Assembly (NCBI GenBank): GCA_937983105.1
Contig: CALKAM010000105.1
Coordinates: 1 to 64,000, forward strand
Reading direction: 5' to 3'
From: Planifilum sp021793745
GTDB taxonomy: Bacteria > Bacillota > Bacilli > Thermoactinomycetales > DSM-44946
Length of the DNA: 64,000 nucleotides
Shown: piece after piece, positions 57,036 through 64,000 of the stretch
Numbering within the stretch: the first letter of the stretch is position 1
How the letters are laid out: every line of letters begins with the position of its first letter
Notes under the pieces: generated by a model
The model's database searches: none
Seen by the model: the letters and a program-made list of their open reading frames with translations, nothing else
Told to the model about the DNA's origin: nothing
Made by a program: the position numbers and the translations under genes

Positions 57036-58730
57036 ATGAGGGAGCAATTTGTGATCGGGATTGATTTCGGAACCGAATCGGGAAGGGCGGTTTTGGTCGA
57101 TGTCAGATCCGGAAAGGAAGTCGCCCATCACGTAACCCCTTATCGCCACGGGGTGATCAGCGAGCGGTTGCCGGAATCGGATGTCCTGTTAAAACCGGAC
57201 GCTTATCTGCAGCATCCCGATGATTACCTGGAGGTGCTGGAAACCTCGGTTCCTTCGGTCCTTCAGCAAGCAGGGATCAAGCCGGAAAGCGTGGTCGGTC
57301 TGGGGATCGATTTTACCTCCTCCACGATGGTCCCGGTCGATCGGCAGTTGGTTCCGCTGTGCCGAAAACCGGAGTGGAACCGGCATCCCCATGCCTGGGT
57401 GAAACTGTGGAAGCACCACGGGCCGAAGGCGGAGGCGGAAAAAATCGATCGCATCGCCAAGGAGCGCGGTGAGCCCTGGCTCTCCCGCTATGGGGGAAAG
57501 GTTTCCTCCGAATGGATGATTCCCAAATGTTTGGAAATTCTGGGTGAAGCGCCGGAAGTCTATCATGCGGCGGATCTTTTTCTGGAAGCGGCGGATTGGG
57601 TGGTCGCGCTGATGACGGGAGAGGTGAAGCGAAATCTGTGCGCCGCGGGGTTCAAGTCCTTTTGGAGCAAGAGCGATGGTTACCCCTCCGAGGATTTCTT
57701 CGCCGCCCTGGATCCCCGGTTTGCCGATATTACGCGGACCAAACTCCGGGGGGAAATTTGTCCGGTCGGCGAAAGGGCCGGCCGGCTGACGCCGGCGATG
57801 GCGGAGCGGATGGGGTTAAGGCCGGGGCTGCCCGTCGCTGTGGGGATCGTCGATGCGCACGCCTCCGTACTGGGGGCGGGGGCGGTGGATCCGGGGGAAA
57901 TGTTGTTGGTGATGGGGACGTCCACCTGCCATATGTTGATCAGCGACGAGGAGTACGAGGTGGAGGGGATCAGCGGTGTCGTGGAAGATGGCATTCTGCC
58001 GGGGATGTATGCCTATGAGGCGGGACAACCCGCCGTCGGTGATCTTTTTGCCTGGTTCATCAAACAAGGGGTTCCGGAGTATGTGCAGCGGGAAGCGCAG
58101 TCGGAGGGGATGACGGTCTTTCAATGGCTGGAGCAGCGGGCGGCGCAGCTGAGACCCGGAGAAAGCGGCTTGTTGGCGCTGGATTGGTTTAACGGCAATC
58201 GATCGATCCTGGATAATGCCCATCTGTCAGGGCTGATTATCGGCTACACCCTCGGCACCCGACCGGAAGAAATCTTTCGCGCACTGATGGAGGCTACCGC
58301 CTTTGGTACGCGCATGATCATCGACGCGTATCGGGCGAGCGGGCTGGGAGTGAATCAGTTGGTGGCCTGCGGGGGACTGCCGCAGAGCAATCAGCTGTTG
58401 ATGCAAATCTATGCGGATGTGACCGGGATGGAGATCGCGGTGGTTTCCAGCAAGCATACCTCGGCCGTCGGGGCGGCCATTTTGGGGAGTGTGGCGGCCG
58501 GCTCCGCCGAAGGGGGCTACGATTCGATCCCGGAGGCCGTCCGCCGGCTGGCCTGCCCCCGGGTGAAGAAGTTTCAGCCGATCCCGGAGCAGGAAAAGGT
58601 TTATCAGCGGCTTTTTCGGGAGTATAAGATCCTGCACGATTATTTCGGGAGGGGCGGAAATGACGTGATGAAGCGGTTGAAGCAAATCCGGGAGGAGGCG
58701 GGCTTTTCCGCCTCCGGCGATCATCGGTAA
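57036..58730 (+). CDS. araB: Ribulokinase-type FGGY carbohydrate kinase
   Basis: A 564-residue FGGY kinase of AraB length and pattern: IGIDFGTESGRAVLVD (N-terminal ATP site), the AraB-like LGIDFTSSTMVPVD, GIVDAHASVLGAG, GTSTCHMLI, and CGGLPQSNQLLMQIYADVTG near the C-terminus. AraB enzymes phosphorylate L-ribulose and, more loosely, D-ribulose and ribitol. The ATG at 57036 follows CGGGGGGATGG; the frame is open upstream into the dehydrogenase gene. No araA/araD genes are adjacent. Confidence 0.85.
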   Translation: MREQFVIGIDFGTESGRAVLVDVRSGKEVAHHVTPYRHGVISERLPESDVLLKPDAYLQHPDDYLEVLETSVPSVLQQAGIKPESVVGLGIDFTSSTMVPVDRQLVPLCRKPEWNRHPHAWVKLWKHHGPKAEAEKIDRIAKERGEPWLSRYGGKVSSEWMIPKCLEILGEAPEVYHAADLFLEAADWVVALMTGEVKRNLCAAGFKSFWSKSDGYPSEDFFAALDPRFADITRTKLRGEICPVGERAGRLTPAMAERMGLRPGLPVAVGIVDAHASVLGAGAVDPGEMLLVMGTSTCHMLISDEEYEVEGISGVVEDGILPGMYAYEAGQPAVGDLFAWFIKQGVPEYVQREAQSEGMTVFQWLEQRAAQLRPGESGLLALDWFNGNRSILDNAHLSGLIIGYTLGTRPEEIFRALMEATAFGTRMIIDAYRASGLGVNQLVACGGLPQSNQLLMQIYADVTGMEIAVVSSKHTSAVGAAILGSVAAGSAEGGYDSIPEAVRRLACPRVKKFQPIPEQEKVYQRLFREYKILHDYFGRGGNDVMKRLKQIREEAGFSASGDHR

Positions 58731-58753
58731 TGGCTTCAATCCCCCGGGTGCCC

Positions 58754-58787
58754 GGAGGTGGGTCCCAAGGGCTCACCTCCCGATTTT
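58754..58787 (+). terminator. Intrinsic terminator after the kinase gene
   Basis: GGAGGTG (58754-58760) pairs with CACCTCC (58774-58780), then CGATTTTT. Confidence 0.8.
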
Positions 58788-58885
58788 TCAGCCTTTAGTT
58801 TAAAATATAGATAAGTTTGCTAAACAGACCTTAATAGGCTACCACGAGGAAACGCCCAGGGGCGATTCCTCTTCGCGCAGTCGTG

Positions 58886-58894
58886 TGATATGAT
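58886..58894 (+). promoter_or_regulatory. Extended -10 promoter candidate for aroC-aroB
   Basis: TGA followed by TATGAT (58889-58894), with no clear -35, 67 bases before the aroC start. It would drive aroC-aroB separately from the trp promoter downstream. Confidence 0.4.
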
Positions 58895-58960
58895 ACTAAG
58901 AAACATTTGCGTTCGGAAACCTTGTGAATAATGGATTTCCATAGAGAGAGGGGAGAAGTC

Positions 58961-60124
58961 GTGCGCTATTTGACGGCGGGAGAATCCCACGGCCCTCAGT
59001 TGACGGTGATTATTGAAGGATTGCCCAGCCAGTTGCCCTTTTCGCGGGAAAAGGTGGATGAGCAGCTGGCCCGGCGCCAGAAGGGATACGGCCGAGGGCG
59101 AAGAATGCAGATCGAGTCGGACCGGATTCAGGTGTTGGCGGGAGTGCGGTTTGGAAAAACCACCGGCGCCCCGGTGGCCCTGGTGATTGAGAACAAGGAT
59201 TGGACTCATTGGAAAAAGGTGATGGGAACGGATCCGATTCTGGAATATGCGGAAAAACGCAAGGTGACCCGTCCTCGCCCGGGACACGCGGATTTGAATG
59301 GGGCTCTGAAGTATGGACACCGGGATATGCGGGATGTATTGGAACGCTCCAGCGCGCGGGAGACGGCCGCCCGGGTAGCGGCGGGCGCGGTGGCGCGCCA
59401 GCTGCTGGAGCTCTGCGGAATCCGGGTGGCGGGACATGTGGTGCGCATCGGGACGGCGGAGGCGCAGGCGATGCCGGACCTGCCCTTGGAGGAGATCCTT
59501 CGCCGCTCGGAGGATTCCCCCGTTCGCTGCCTCGATCCGGAGGCGGAGAAGGAAATGATGCGGCTGATCGACACGGCGAAAAAGGAAGGGGACAGCCTGG
59601 GCGGTATCGTGGAAGTGATCGTCGAAGGGGCTCCGGCGGGACTGGGCAGCCATGTGCATTGGGACCGCAAGCTGGATGCCCGTATCGCCCGGGCCGTGAT
59701 GAGCATCCAGGCCTTTAAGGGGGTGGAAATCGGTATCGGCTTTGAGGCTGCCCGCAGAAAGGGATCCCAGGTCCACGATGAGATCCTCTGGTCCGAGGAC
59801 AGGGGGTTTTACCGGGCAACCAATCGGGCCGGAGGCTTTGAAGGCGGGATGACCACCGGCGAACGGTTGGTGGTGCGGGGCGTGATGAAGCCGATTCCCA
59901 CCCTGTACAAACCCCTGCGCAGTGTGGATATCGAGACGAAGGAGCCCTTTCAGGCGAGCATCGAGCGTTCCGACAGCTGCGCGGTTCCCGCGGCCTGTGT
60001 GGTGGCCGAGAATGTGGTGGCCTGGGAGGTGGCGCAGGCGCTGCTGGAAAAATTCCCCGCTGATACGATGCCGGAGCTGATGGAACAGGTTGAGCAATAC
60101 CGTGAACGGATCGCGAGGTTTTGA
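58961..60124 (+). CDS. aroC: Chorismate synthase
   Basis: FMN-dependent enzyme converting EPSP to chorismate (called aroF in B. subtilis). The 387-residue protein has the three signatures GESHGPQLTVIIEGLP, then ERSSARETAARVAAGAVARQLL and a late DSCAVPAACVVAENV. The GTG at 58961 with GAGAGAGGGGAGAAG is preferred over an ATG 10 codons earlier. Its product feeds trpE and mqnA in this window. Confidence 0.96.
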   Translation: MRYLTAGESHGPQLTVIIEGLPSQLPFSREKVDEQLARRQKGYGRGRRMQIESDRIQVLAGVRFGKTTGAPVALVIENKDWTHWKKVMGTDPILEYAEKRKVTRPRPGHADLNGALKYGHRDMRDVLERSSARETAARVAAGAVARQLLELCGIRVAGHVVRIGTAEAQAMPDLPLEEILRRSEDSPVRCLDPEAEKEMMRLIDTAKKEGDSLGGIVEVIVEGAPAGLGSHVHWDRKLDARIARAVMSIQAFKGVEIGIGFEAARRKGSQVHDEILWSEDRGFYRATNRAGGFEGGMTTGERLVVRGVMKPIPTLYKPLRSVDIETKEPFQASIERSDSCAVPAACVVAENVVAWEVAQALLEKFPADTMPELMEQVEQYRERIARF

Positions 60125-61236
60125 TGATGCGGACATTGAAGGTTTCCACGGGTGAGCGCACCTATCCGATCTTCATCGGAAGCGGCTTGTTGAATCGGCT
60201 GCCGGAGTTGCTGCGGGAGCGGGGGATCGGACCGGACCGCCCGTTGTTGCTGGTGACGGATACCCAGGTCGCCCCCCTGTACGGGGAGAAGGTGACGGGC
60301 CCCCTGCGGGCGGCGGGGTATCGGGTGGGGGAAACGACGGTGCCCGCTGGGGAATCCTCCAAATCCCTGGATCAGCTCTCCCGGCTGGTAGGGGAGGGCC
60401 TCCGGTTCGGGCTGGACCGACAGGGTGCGGTCTTGGCCCTCGGCGGCGGTGTAGTAGGGGATTTGGCCGGTTTTTTAGCGGCCTCTTACATGCGGGGAAT
60501 TCCCTTTGTCCAGTTGCCCACGACGCTCCTGGCCCACGACAGCAGTGTGGGAGGAAAAGTGGGCGTCAACCACCCCCTTGGAAAAAATGTCATCGGGGCC
60601 TTTCACCAGCCCGTCATGGTGGTATTTGATGTGGACACCCTCCGCACCCTGCCGTTTCGGGAGGTGGTTTCCGGCTATGCGGAGGTGGTGAAACACGCCC
60701 TGATCGCCGAGGAATCCTTCGCCGACTGGCTGCTTCGACACTGCGACGGCCTGTTGCGCCTGGAGCCGTTCCTGGTGGAGGAGGCGATCTGGAACGGTTG
60801 CCGGATCAAGGCGGAAGTGGTGTCCAAGGATGAACGGGAAACGGGTCTCCGGGCGATCCTCAACTACGGACACACCATCGGTCACGCTTTGGAGGCGGCT
60901 TCGGGATACACCGGATTGACCCACGGGGAAGGGGTCGCCATCGGCATGGTGGGGGCAGCGATGTTGGGGGAGGCCCTGGAGACGGCCCGGGACGTGGTGG
61001 AACCGACAAAGCGGCTGCTCACCGCCTTTCGCCTGCCGGTTCAGCTTGCGGGCGACTGGTCCGAAGAGGAGCTGATGGCGCTGATGCGCCGCGACAAAAA
61101 GGTCCGGGGCGGGGCCTACACCTTCGTCCTGCCGGAGCGGATCGGCGCGGTTCGGGTGGTGCGCGGCATCCCGGAGGAGAAAATCTTGCGGGTGCTGCGG
61201 AAGCTCAGGGCAGGGAGCGATACAAAAATGGATTGA
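60124..61236 (+). CDS. aroB: 3-dehydroquinate synthase
   Basis: NAD- and metal-dependent enzyme cyclising DAHP to 3-dehydroquinate. The 370-residue protein has the NAD motif ALGGGVVGDLAGFLAA, YMRGIPFVQLPTTLLAHDSS, GGKVGVNHPLGKN and the metal-binding GHTIGHALEA and LTHGEGVAIGM. The start overlaps the aroC stop (TGATG). aroH, next in B. subtilis, is missing; instead the trp promoter overlaps the aroB end. Confidence 0.96.
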   Translation: MMRTLKVSTGERTYPIFIGSGLLNRLPELLRERGIGPDRPLLLVTDTQVAPLYGEKVTGPLRAAGYRVGETTVPAGESSKSLDQLSRLVGEGLRFGLDRQGAVLALGGGVVGDLAGFLAASYMRGIPFVQLPTTLLAHDSSVGGKVGVNHPLGKNVIGAFHQPVMVVFDVDTLRTLPFREVVSGYAEVVKHALIAEESFADWLLRHCDGLLRLEPFLVEEAIWNGCRIKAEVVSKDERETGLRAILNYGHTIGHALEAASGYTGLTHGEGVAIGMVGAAMLGEALETARDVVEPTKRLLTAFRLPVQLAGDWSEEELMALMRRDKKVRGGAYTFVLPERIGAVRVVRGIPEEKILRVLRKLRAGSDTKMD

Positions 61237-61261
61237 CAGACACGTCGAACTTGATTAAATT
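61233..61261 (+). promoter_or_regulatory. trp operon promoter
   Basis: TTGACA (61233-61238), 17 bp, TAAATT (61256-61261). Transcription would begin near 61268, so the TRAP triplets lie early in the leader RNA. Confidence 0.75.
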
Positions 61262-61291
61262 GATAATAATCCATCCATTTTTAAGTCAGCC

Positions 61292-61344
61292 GAGTTGAGT
61301 GGAGTAGGAAGAGCAGAGGAGAGCAGAGCGGAGTGGAGCCTGAG
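61292..61344 (+). promoter_or_regulatory. TRAP binding site, eleven GAG/TAG triplets
   Basis: Triplets start at 61292, 61297, 61302, 61305 (TAG), 61311, 61316, 61321, 61326, 61331, 61336 and 61342: ten GAG and one TAG, mostly with 2-base spacers. Eleven triplets match the eleven RNA-binding sites of the TRAP ring. The early part (61295-61304) can pair with 61355-61364 as an antiterminator, so TRAP binding would release the terminator. Confidence 0.95.
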
Positions 61345-61358
61345 AAAGGGTTATCTCC

Positions 61359-61394
61359 GATCAAAGCAATCCGATGCTTTGATCTTTTATTTTC
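61359..61394 (+). terminator. trp attenuator terminator
   Basis: GATCAAAGCA (61359-61368) pairs perfectly with TGCTTTGATC (61375-61384) across a 6-base loop, followed by TTTTATTTT. The antiterminator pairing (TTGAGTGGAG with CTCCGATCAA) invades its 5' arm. Confidence 0.93.
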
Positions 61395-61432
61395 CTCTTT
61401 TTTCCCTCTTCGCGATCCCCTTTCCGTTCTGC

Positions 61433-61448
61433 CCTCCTGGAAAGGAGG
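61433..61448 (+). promoter_or_regulatory. trpE Shine-Dalgarno sequestering hairpin
   Basis: CCTCCT (61433-61438), tetraloop GGAA, AGGAGG (61443-61448). The right arm is the trpE ribosome-binding site, five bases before the ATG. In B. subtilis TRAP also lowers trpE translation by a longer-range SD-blocking hairpin; here a compact local one is visible. Confidence 0.8.
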
Positions 61449-61453
61449 AGCTT

Positions 61454-62998
61454 ATGATCTACCCCTCGTTCGCCGAAGCAAAGCGGCTTGCGGCGACCTA
61501 TTCATCGATTCCCCTGTGCAAGACGGTTTTTGTCGACACGGTGACGCCGGTATCCTTGTACGATCGTTGGCGCGACCGACCCTATTCCTTTCTTCTGGAG
61601 AGCGTGGAAGGCGGCGAAAAATGGGCCCGATATTCGTTTATCGGGGCGGATCCGTTTTTGGTCGTCTCCTGCCGGGAGGGGCAGGTGACCCTGTCCGGAC
61701 AGGGCGGAACAAAAAGGATCAACGCGAATCCCTTTGAGGTGCTGCAAAATTTGCTCCACCGATACCGAACCCCCGTTTACCCCGGTTATCCCCCCTTTTT
61801 GGGAGGAGCGGTGGGGTACATCGCCTTTGAGGCGGCCCGTTACACGGAACCCCTTTTTTCGCTCCCTCGACGGGAAGGAGGGGGCGGTGTCCGGGATTTC
61901 CATCTGATGTTTTGCGATCGCGTGTTGATTTTCGACCATTTGAAACAGCGGGTCGTGTTGGCGGGTCTTCTCCGGGTGCCCGGGGCCGCCGACGAAGCGG
62001 CGCTTTTGGATCGTTACCGGAAGGCTGTGGAGGAGTTGGAGGAGCGGGCAGGGCAGCTTCGCGCTCACCGCTCCGGGCTGGCCTCCTTCCACTGTTCCGC
62101 CTTCGAGGTCGGGGGCGAGCCGGACCTCTCCCGCGCCCGATCCCACATCAGCCGATCCCAATACGAAGCGATGGTGAAACGGGCGCAGGTGCACATCCGG
62201 TCGGGAGACATCTTTCAATTGGTTCCTTCTCAGCGGTGGACCTGGCATCCTGCTCCCCCCGCCTTCGATGTATATCGCGTGCTGCGGATTCTCAATCCAT
62301 CGCCCTACATGTTTTATCTGAAAATGGGTGAAGAGGTGGTCACCGGCGCTTCACCGGAACTGCTGGTCCGCGTGACCGGCGGGCGGGTGGAGACGCGGCC
62401 GATCGCGGGAACCCGACCCCGCGGAAGAACCGCTGATGAGGATGAGCGGCTCGCAGCGGAGCTCCTCCGGGATGAAAAGGAGCGGTCCGAACACGAAATG
62501 CTGGTCGATCTGGGAGTCAGCGATTTGGAACGCGTCTGCCGCGATGGAACGGTGCGCGTGACCCGGCAGAGGGTGGTCGAGCGTTATTCCCATGTGATGC
62601 ACATGGTTTCCCATGTGACCGGCGAATTGGCCCAGGGTTGCACCCCGATCGAGGCTTTTCGGACGGTCTTCCCGGCGGGGACCGTAACCGGTGTCCCGAA
62701 GGCCCGGGCGATGGCATTGATCGGGGAGATGGAGCCGGAGCCGAGGGGCGTTTATGGGGGGGCGGTGGGTTACTTTGATTTTGCGGGCAATCTCGACACC
62801 TGCATCGCCATCCGCACCCTCTATTTTCACCGGGGCAAGGTCTCGATTCAGGCCGGCGGCGGCGTCGTCGCCAGCTCTTCCCCGGAAGGGGAGTATGAAG
62901 AGTCCCTCAACAAGGCGAAGGGGCTGTTTCGAGCCCTGGAACTGGCAAGCACCGTCTTTGAACCGGCCGAATTCTGGGAAGGGAGGAAAGGCGGATGA
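61454..62998 (+). CDS. trpE: Anthranilate synthase component I
   Basis: Converts chorismate plus ammonia to anthranilate. The 514-residue protein shows the tryptophan feedback motif FLLESVEGGEKWARYSFIG near the N-terminus, and in the chorismate domain GASPELLVRV, RPIAGTRPRGRT, HMVSHVTGEL and GVPKARAMALI. The ATG at 61454 lies directly after AAAGGAGGAG. The stop overlaps trpD. Transcription and translation appear controlled by TRAP. Confidence 0.96.
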   Translation: MIYPSFAEAKRLAATYSSIPLCKTVFVDTVTPVSLYDRWRDRPYSFLLESVEGGEKWARYSFIGADPFLVVSCREGQVTLSGQGGTKRINANPFEVLQNLLHRYRTPVYPGYPPFLGGAVGYIAFEAARYTEPLFSLPRREGGGGVRDFHLMFCDRVLIFDHLKQRVVLAGLLRVPGAADEAALLDRYRKAVEELEERAGQLRAHRSGLASFHCSAFEVGGEPDLSRARSHISRSQYEAMVKRAQVHIRSGDIFQLVPSQRWTWHPAPPAFDVYRVLRILNPSPYMFYLKMGEEVVTGASPELLVRVTGGRVETRPIAGTRPRGRTADEDERLAAELLRDEKERSEHEMLVDLGVSDLERVCRDGTVRVTRQRVVERYSHVMHMVSHVTGELAQGCTPIEAFRTVFPAGTVTGVPKARAMALIGEMEPEPRGVYGGAVGYFDFAGNLDTCIAIRTLYFHRGKVSIQAGGGVVASSSPEGEYEESLNKAKGLFRALELASTVFEPAEFWEGRKGG

Positions 62999-64000
62999 TC
63001 CGGGATTGTCTGGCGAAACTGGTGCAGGGGGATCATCTGACGCGGGAAGAGGCCTATCGGCTGATGAAACGGATGATGGAGGGGACGGTTTCTCCTCCCC
63101 AGATGGCCGGGTTGCTCACGGCCCTGCGGATGAAGGGGGAAACGGTGGCGGAATTGACGGGATTGGCGGAGGGGATGCGGGATCAGATGACCACCGTTTC
63201 CCTGCGGGTTCCCGGGGCGGTGGATACCTGCGGAACCGGCGGTGATGGCGGAAAAACCTTCAACATATCGACCGGGGCGGCGATTGTGGCCGCAGCAGCG
63301 GGGGTCCCCGTCGCCAAGCACGGCAATCGGGCAGTATCCGGGAGGAGCGGAAGCGCCGACGTGCTGGAAGTGCTCGGCATCCGCATCCAAGTGTCGCCGG
63401 AGGAGGCGAAGATGGCCCTGGAGCAGGTGGGGATCTGTTTTCTGTTTGCCCCCCTGTTTCACCGGGGAATGAAGCGGGTGATGCCGACGCGGAGGGAGCT
63501 GGGTTTTCGAACCTGTTTCAATCTGCTCGGCCCTTTGGTGAATCCCGCCGGTGTGAAACGGCAGCTGATGGGGGTGTTTGATCCCGCCCTTACGGAGACG
63601 GCCGCCCGTGTCCTGTTGGCGCTGGGCGCGGAACGGGCCCTGGTGGTGTCCGGATTGGATGGAATCGATGAGATTTCCATCAGCGGGCCGACGAGAGTCA
63701 GCGAGGTGAAGGAGGGTCAGGTCATCACGTATACGGTGACTCCGGAGCAACTGGGAATGGAGCCGGCTCCACCGGAGGCGGTGTCCGGCGGTGACCCCCG
63801 CACCAATGCGCGGATGTTGCGGCAAATTCTCCGGGGAGAGCAGGGACCGCGCCGGGATGTGGTTCTGATCAACGCTGGCGCCGTTCTGTATCTGGCCGGT
63901 CGCGCAAAGAGCATGGCCGAGGGGGTTCGCAGGGCCGCCGACGCGGTGGACAGCGGCAAGGCAGCCGATAAACTGGCGGAAATGATCCGCTTCTCGCGAG
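62995..64000 (+). CDS. trpD: Anthranilate phosphoribosyltransferase (partial)
   Basis: Transfers phosphoribose from PRPP to anthranilate. The ATG overlaps the trpE stop (ATGA), and the frame runs open off the right edge, giving about 335 of an expected 340 residues. The PRPP-binding GTGGDGGKTFNISTGAA, the following KHGNRAVSGRSGSADVLE and NLLGPLVNPAG are visible. No glutamine amidotransferase (trpG) lies between trpE and trpD, as in B. subtilis, where pabA supplies it. Confidence 0.95.
   Translation, partial: MIRDCLAKLVQGDHLTREEAYRLMKRMMEGTVSPPQMAGLLTALRMKGETVAELTGLAEGMRDQMTTVSLRVPGAVDTCGTGGDGGKTFNISTGAAIVAAAAGVPVAKHGNRAVSGRSGSADVLEVLGIRIQVSPEEAKMALEQVGICFLFAPLFHRGMKRVMPTRRELGFRTCFNLLGPLVNPAGVKRQLMGVFDPALTETAARVLLALGAERALVVSGLDGIDEISISGPTRVSEVKEGQVITYTVTPEQLGMEPAPPEAVSGGDPRTNARMLRQILRGEQGPRRDVVLINAGAVLYLAGRAKSMAEGVRRAADAVDSGKAADKLAEMIRFSR

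Noticed and set aside
1..64000. CRISPR arrays, transposases, integrases, toxin-antitoxin or phage genes
   Set aside because: No direct-repeat arrays, DDE or tyrosine-recombinase motifs, or phage structural genes were seen; nearly all coding capacity is assigned to conserved chromosomal genes.

Overview
The window is 64 kb of chromosome from an endospore-forming member of the Bacillales. It is fairly G+C-rich for that group, with many GTG/TTG starts and strong GGAGG ribosome-binding sites. Gene order follows the Bacillus subtilis spoIIA-to-trp region almost end to end: dacF-spoIIA-sigF, spoVA, lysA, rib, scpAB, ytfIJ, dacB-spmAB, rluB-res, serA, fer, ypbD, mecA/ypbH, gudB-ypdA, ypeB, cmk-ypfD, yphAB, der-gpsA, yphEF-spoIVA-hbs, folE/mtrA-mtrB-hepS-menG-hepT-ndk, aroC-aroB-trpE-trpD. 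The departures from that order, above all futalosine-type menaquinone genes inside the hep operon, suggest the Thermoactinomycetaceae (Planifilum/Kroppenstedtia-like). That placement is inference; no 16S gene is present.

Layout. 1-5.1 kb: forespore genes (dacF, spoIIAA-AB-sigF, a shortened spoVA operon). 5.2-12 kb: lysA, ctaA, an FMN-riboswitch rib operon without ribD, and scpA-scpB. 12-15.6 kb: ytfI/ytfJ and dacB-spmA-spmB (spore core and cortex). 15.6-21.8 kb: rluB and the cytochrome c maturation/redox-signalling set resB-resC-resD-resE, without resA. 22-27.2 kb, mostly minus strand: an SDR, a T-box-controlled aminotransferase-serA operon, ppa and ferredoxin, with a plus-strand rhodanese. 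27.2-38.3 kb: membrane proteins, a tRNA Ser-Met-Trp-Cys cluster, mecA, a PIG-L deacetylase, gudB-ypdA, ypeB, cmk-plsC-S1. 38.3-48 kb: a YIEGIA cluster with two DUF3189-type genes, der-plsY-gpsA, yphE/F, spoIVA, hup. 48-58.7 kb: folE, tRNA-Pro, mtrB (TRAP), hepS-menG-ubiA-ubiX-mqnA-hepT, ndk, then a tarJ-like dehydrogenase and a ribulokinase. 58.9-64 kb: aroC-aroB and the trp operon, cut off within trpD.

Several parts work together. mtrB encodes TRAP, and the trp leader at 61.27-61.45 kb carries its target: exactly eleven GAG/TAG triplets, an antiterminator, an intrinsic terminator, and a separate hairpin that covers the trpE Shine-Dalgarno sequence. Chorismate made by aroC feeds both trpE and mqnA; UbiA and UbiX homologues, MenG and HepS/HepT would supply and finish the menaquinone used by the Res/CtaA respiratory system. 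Candidate sporulation promoters of matching geometry precede ytfI (sigma-F type), spoVAA and ypeB (sigma-G type), and dacB and spoIVA (sigma-E type).

No phage, transposon, CRISPR array or defence island was seen. The most interesting material lies in the operon rearrangements, the RNA leaders, the YIEGIA/DUF3189 cluster and a few unexplained intergenic structures.
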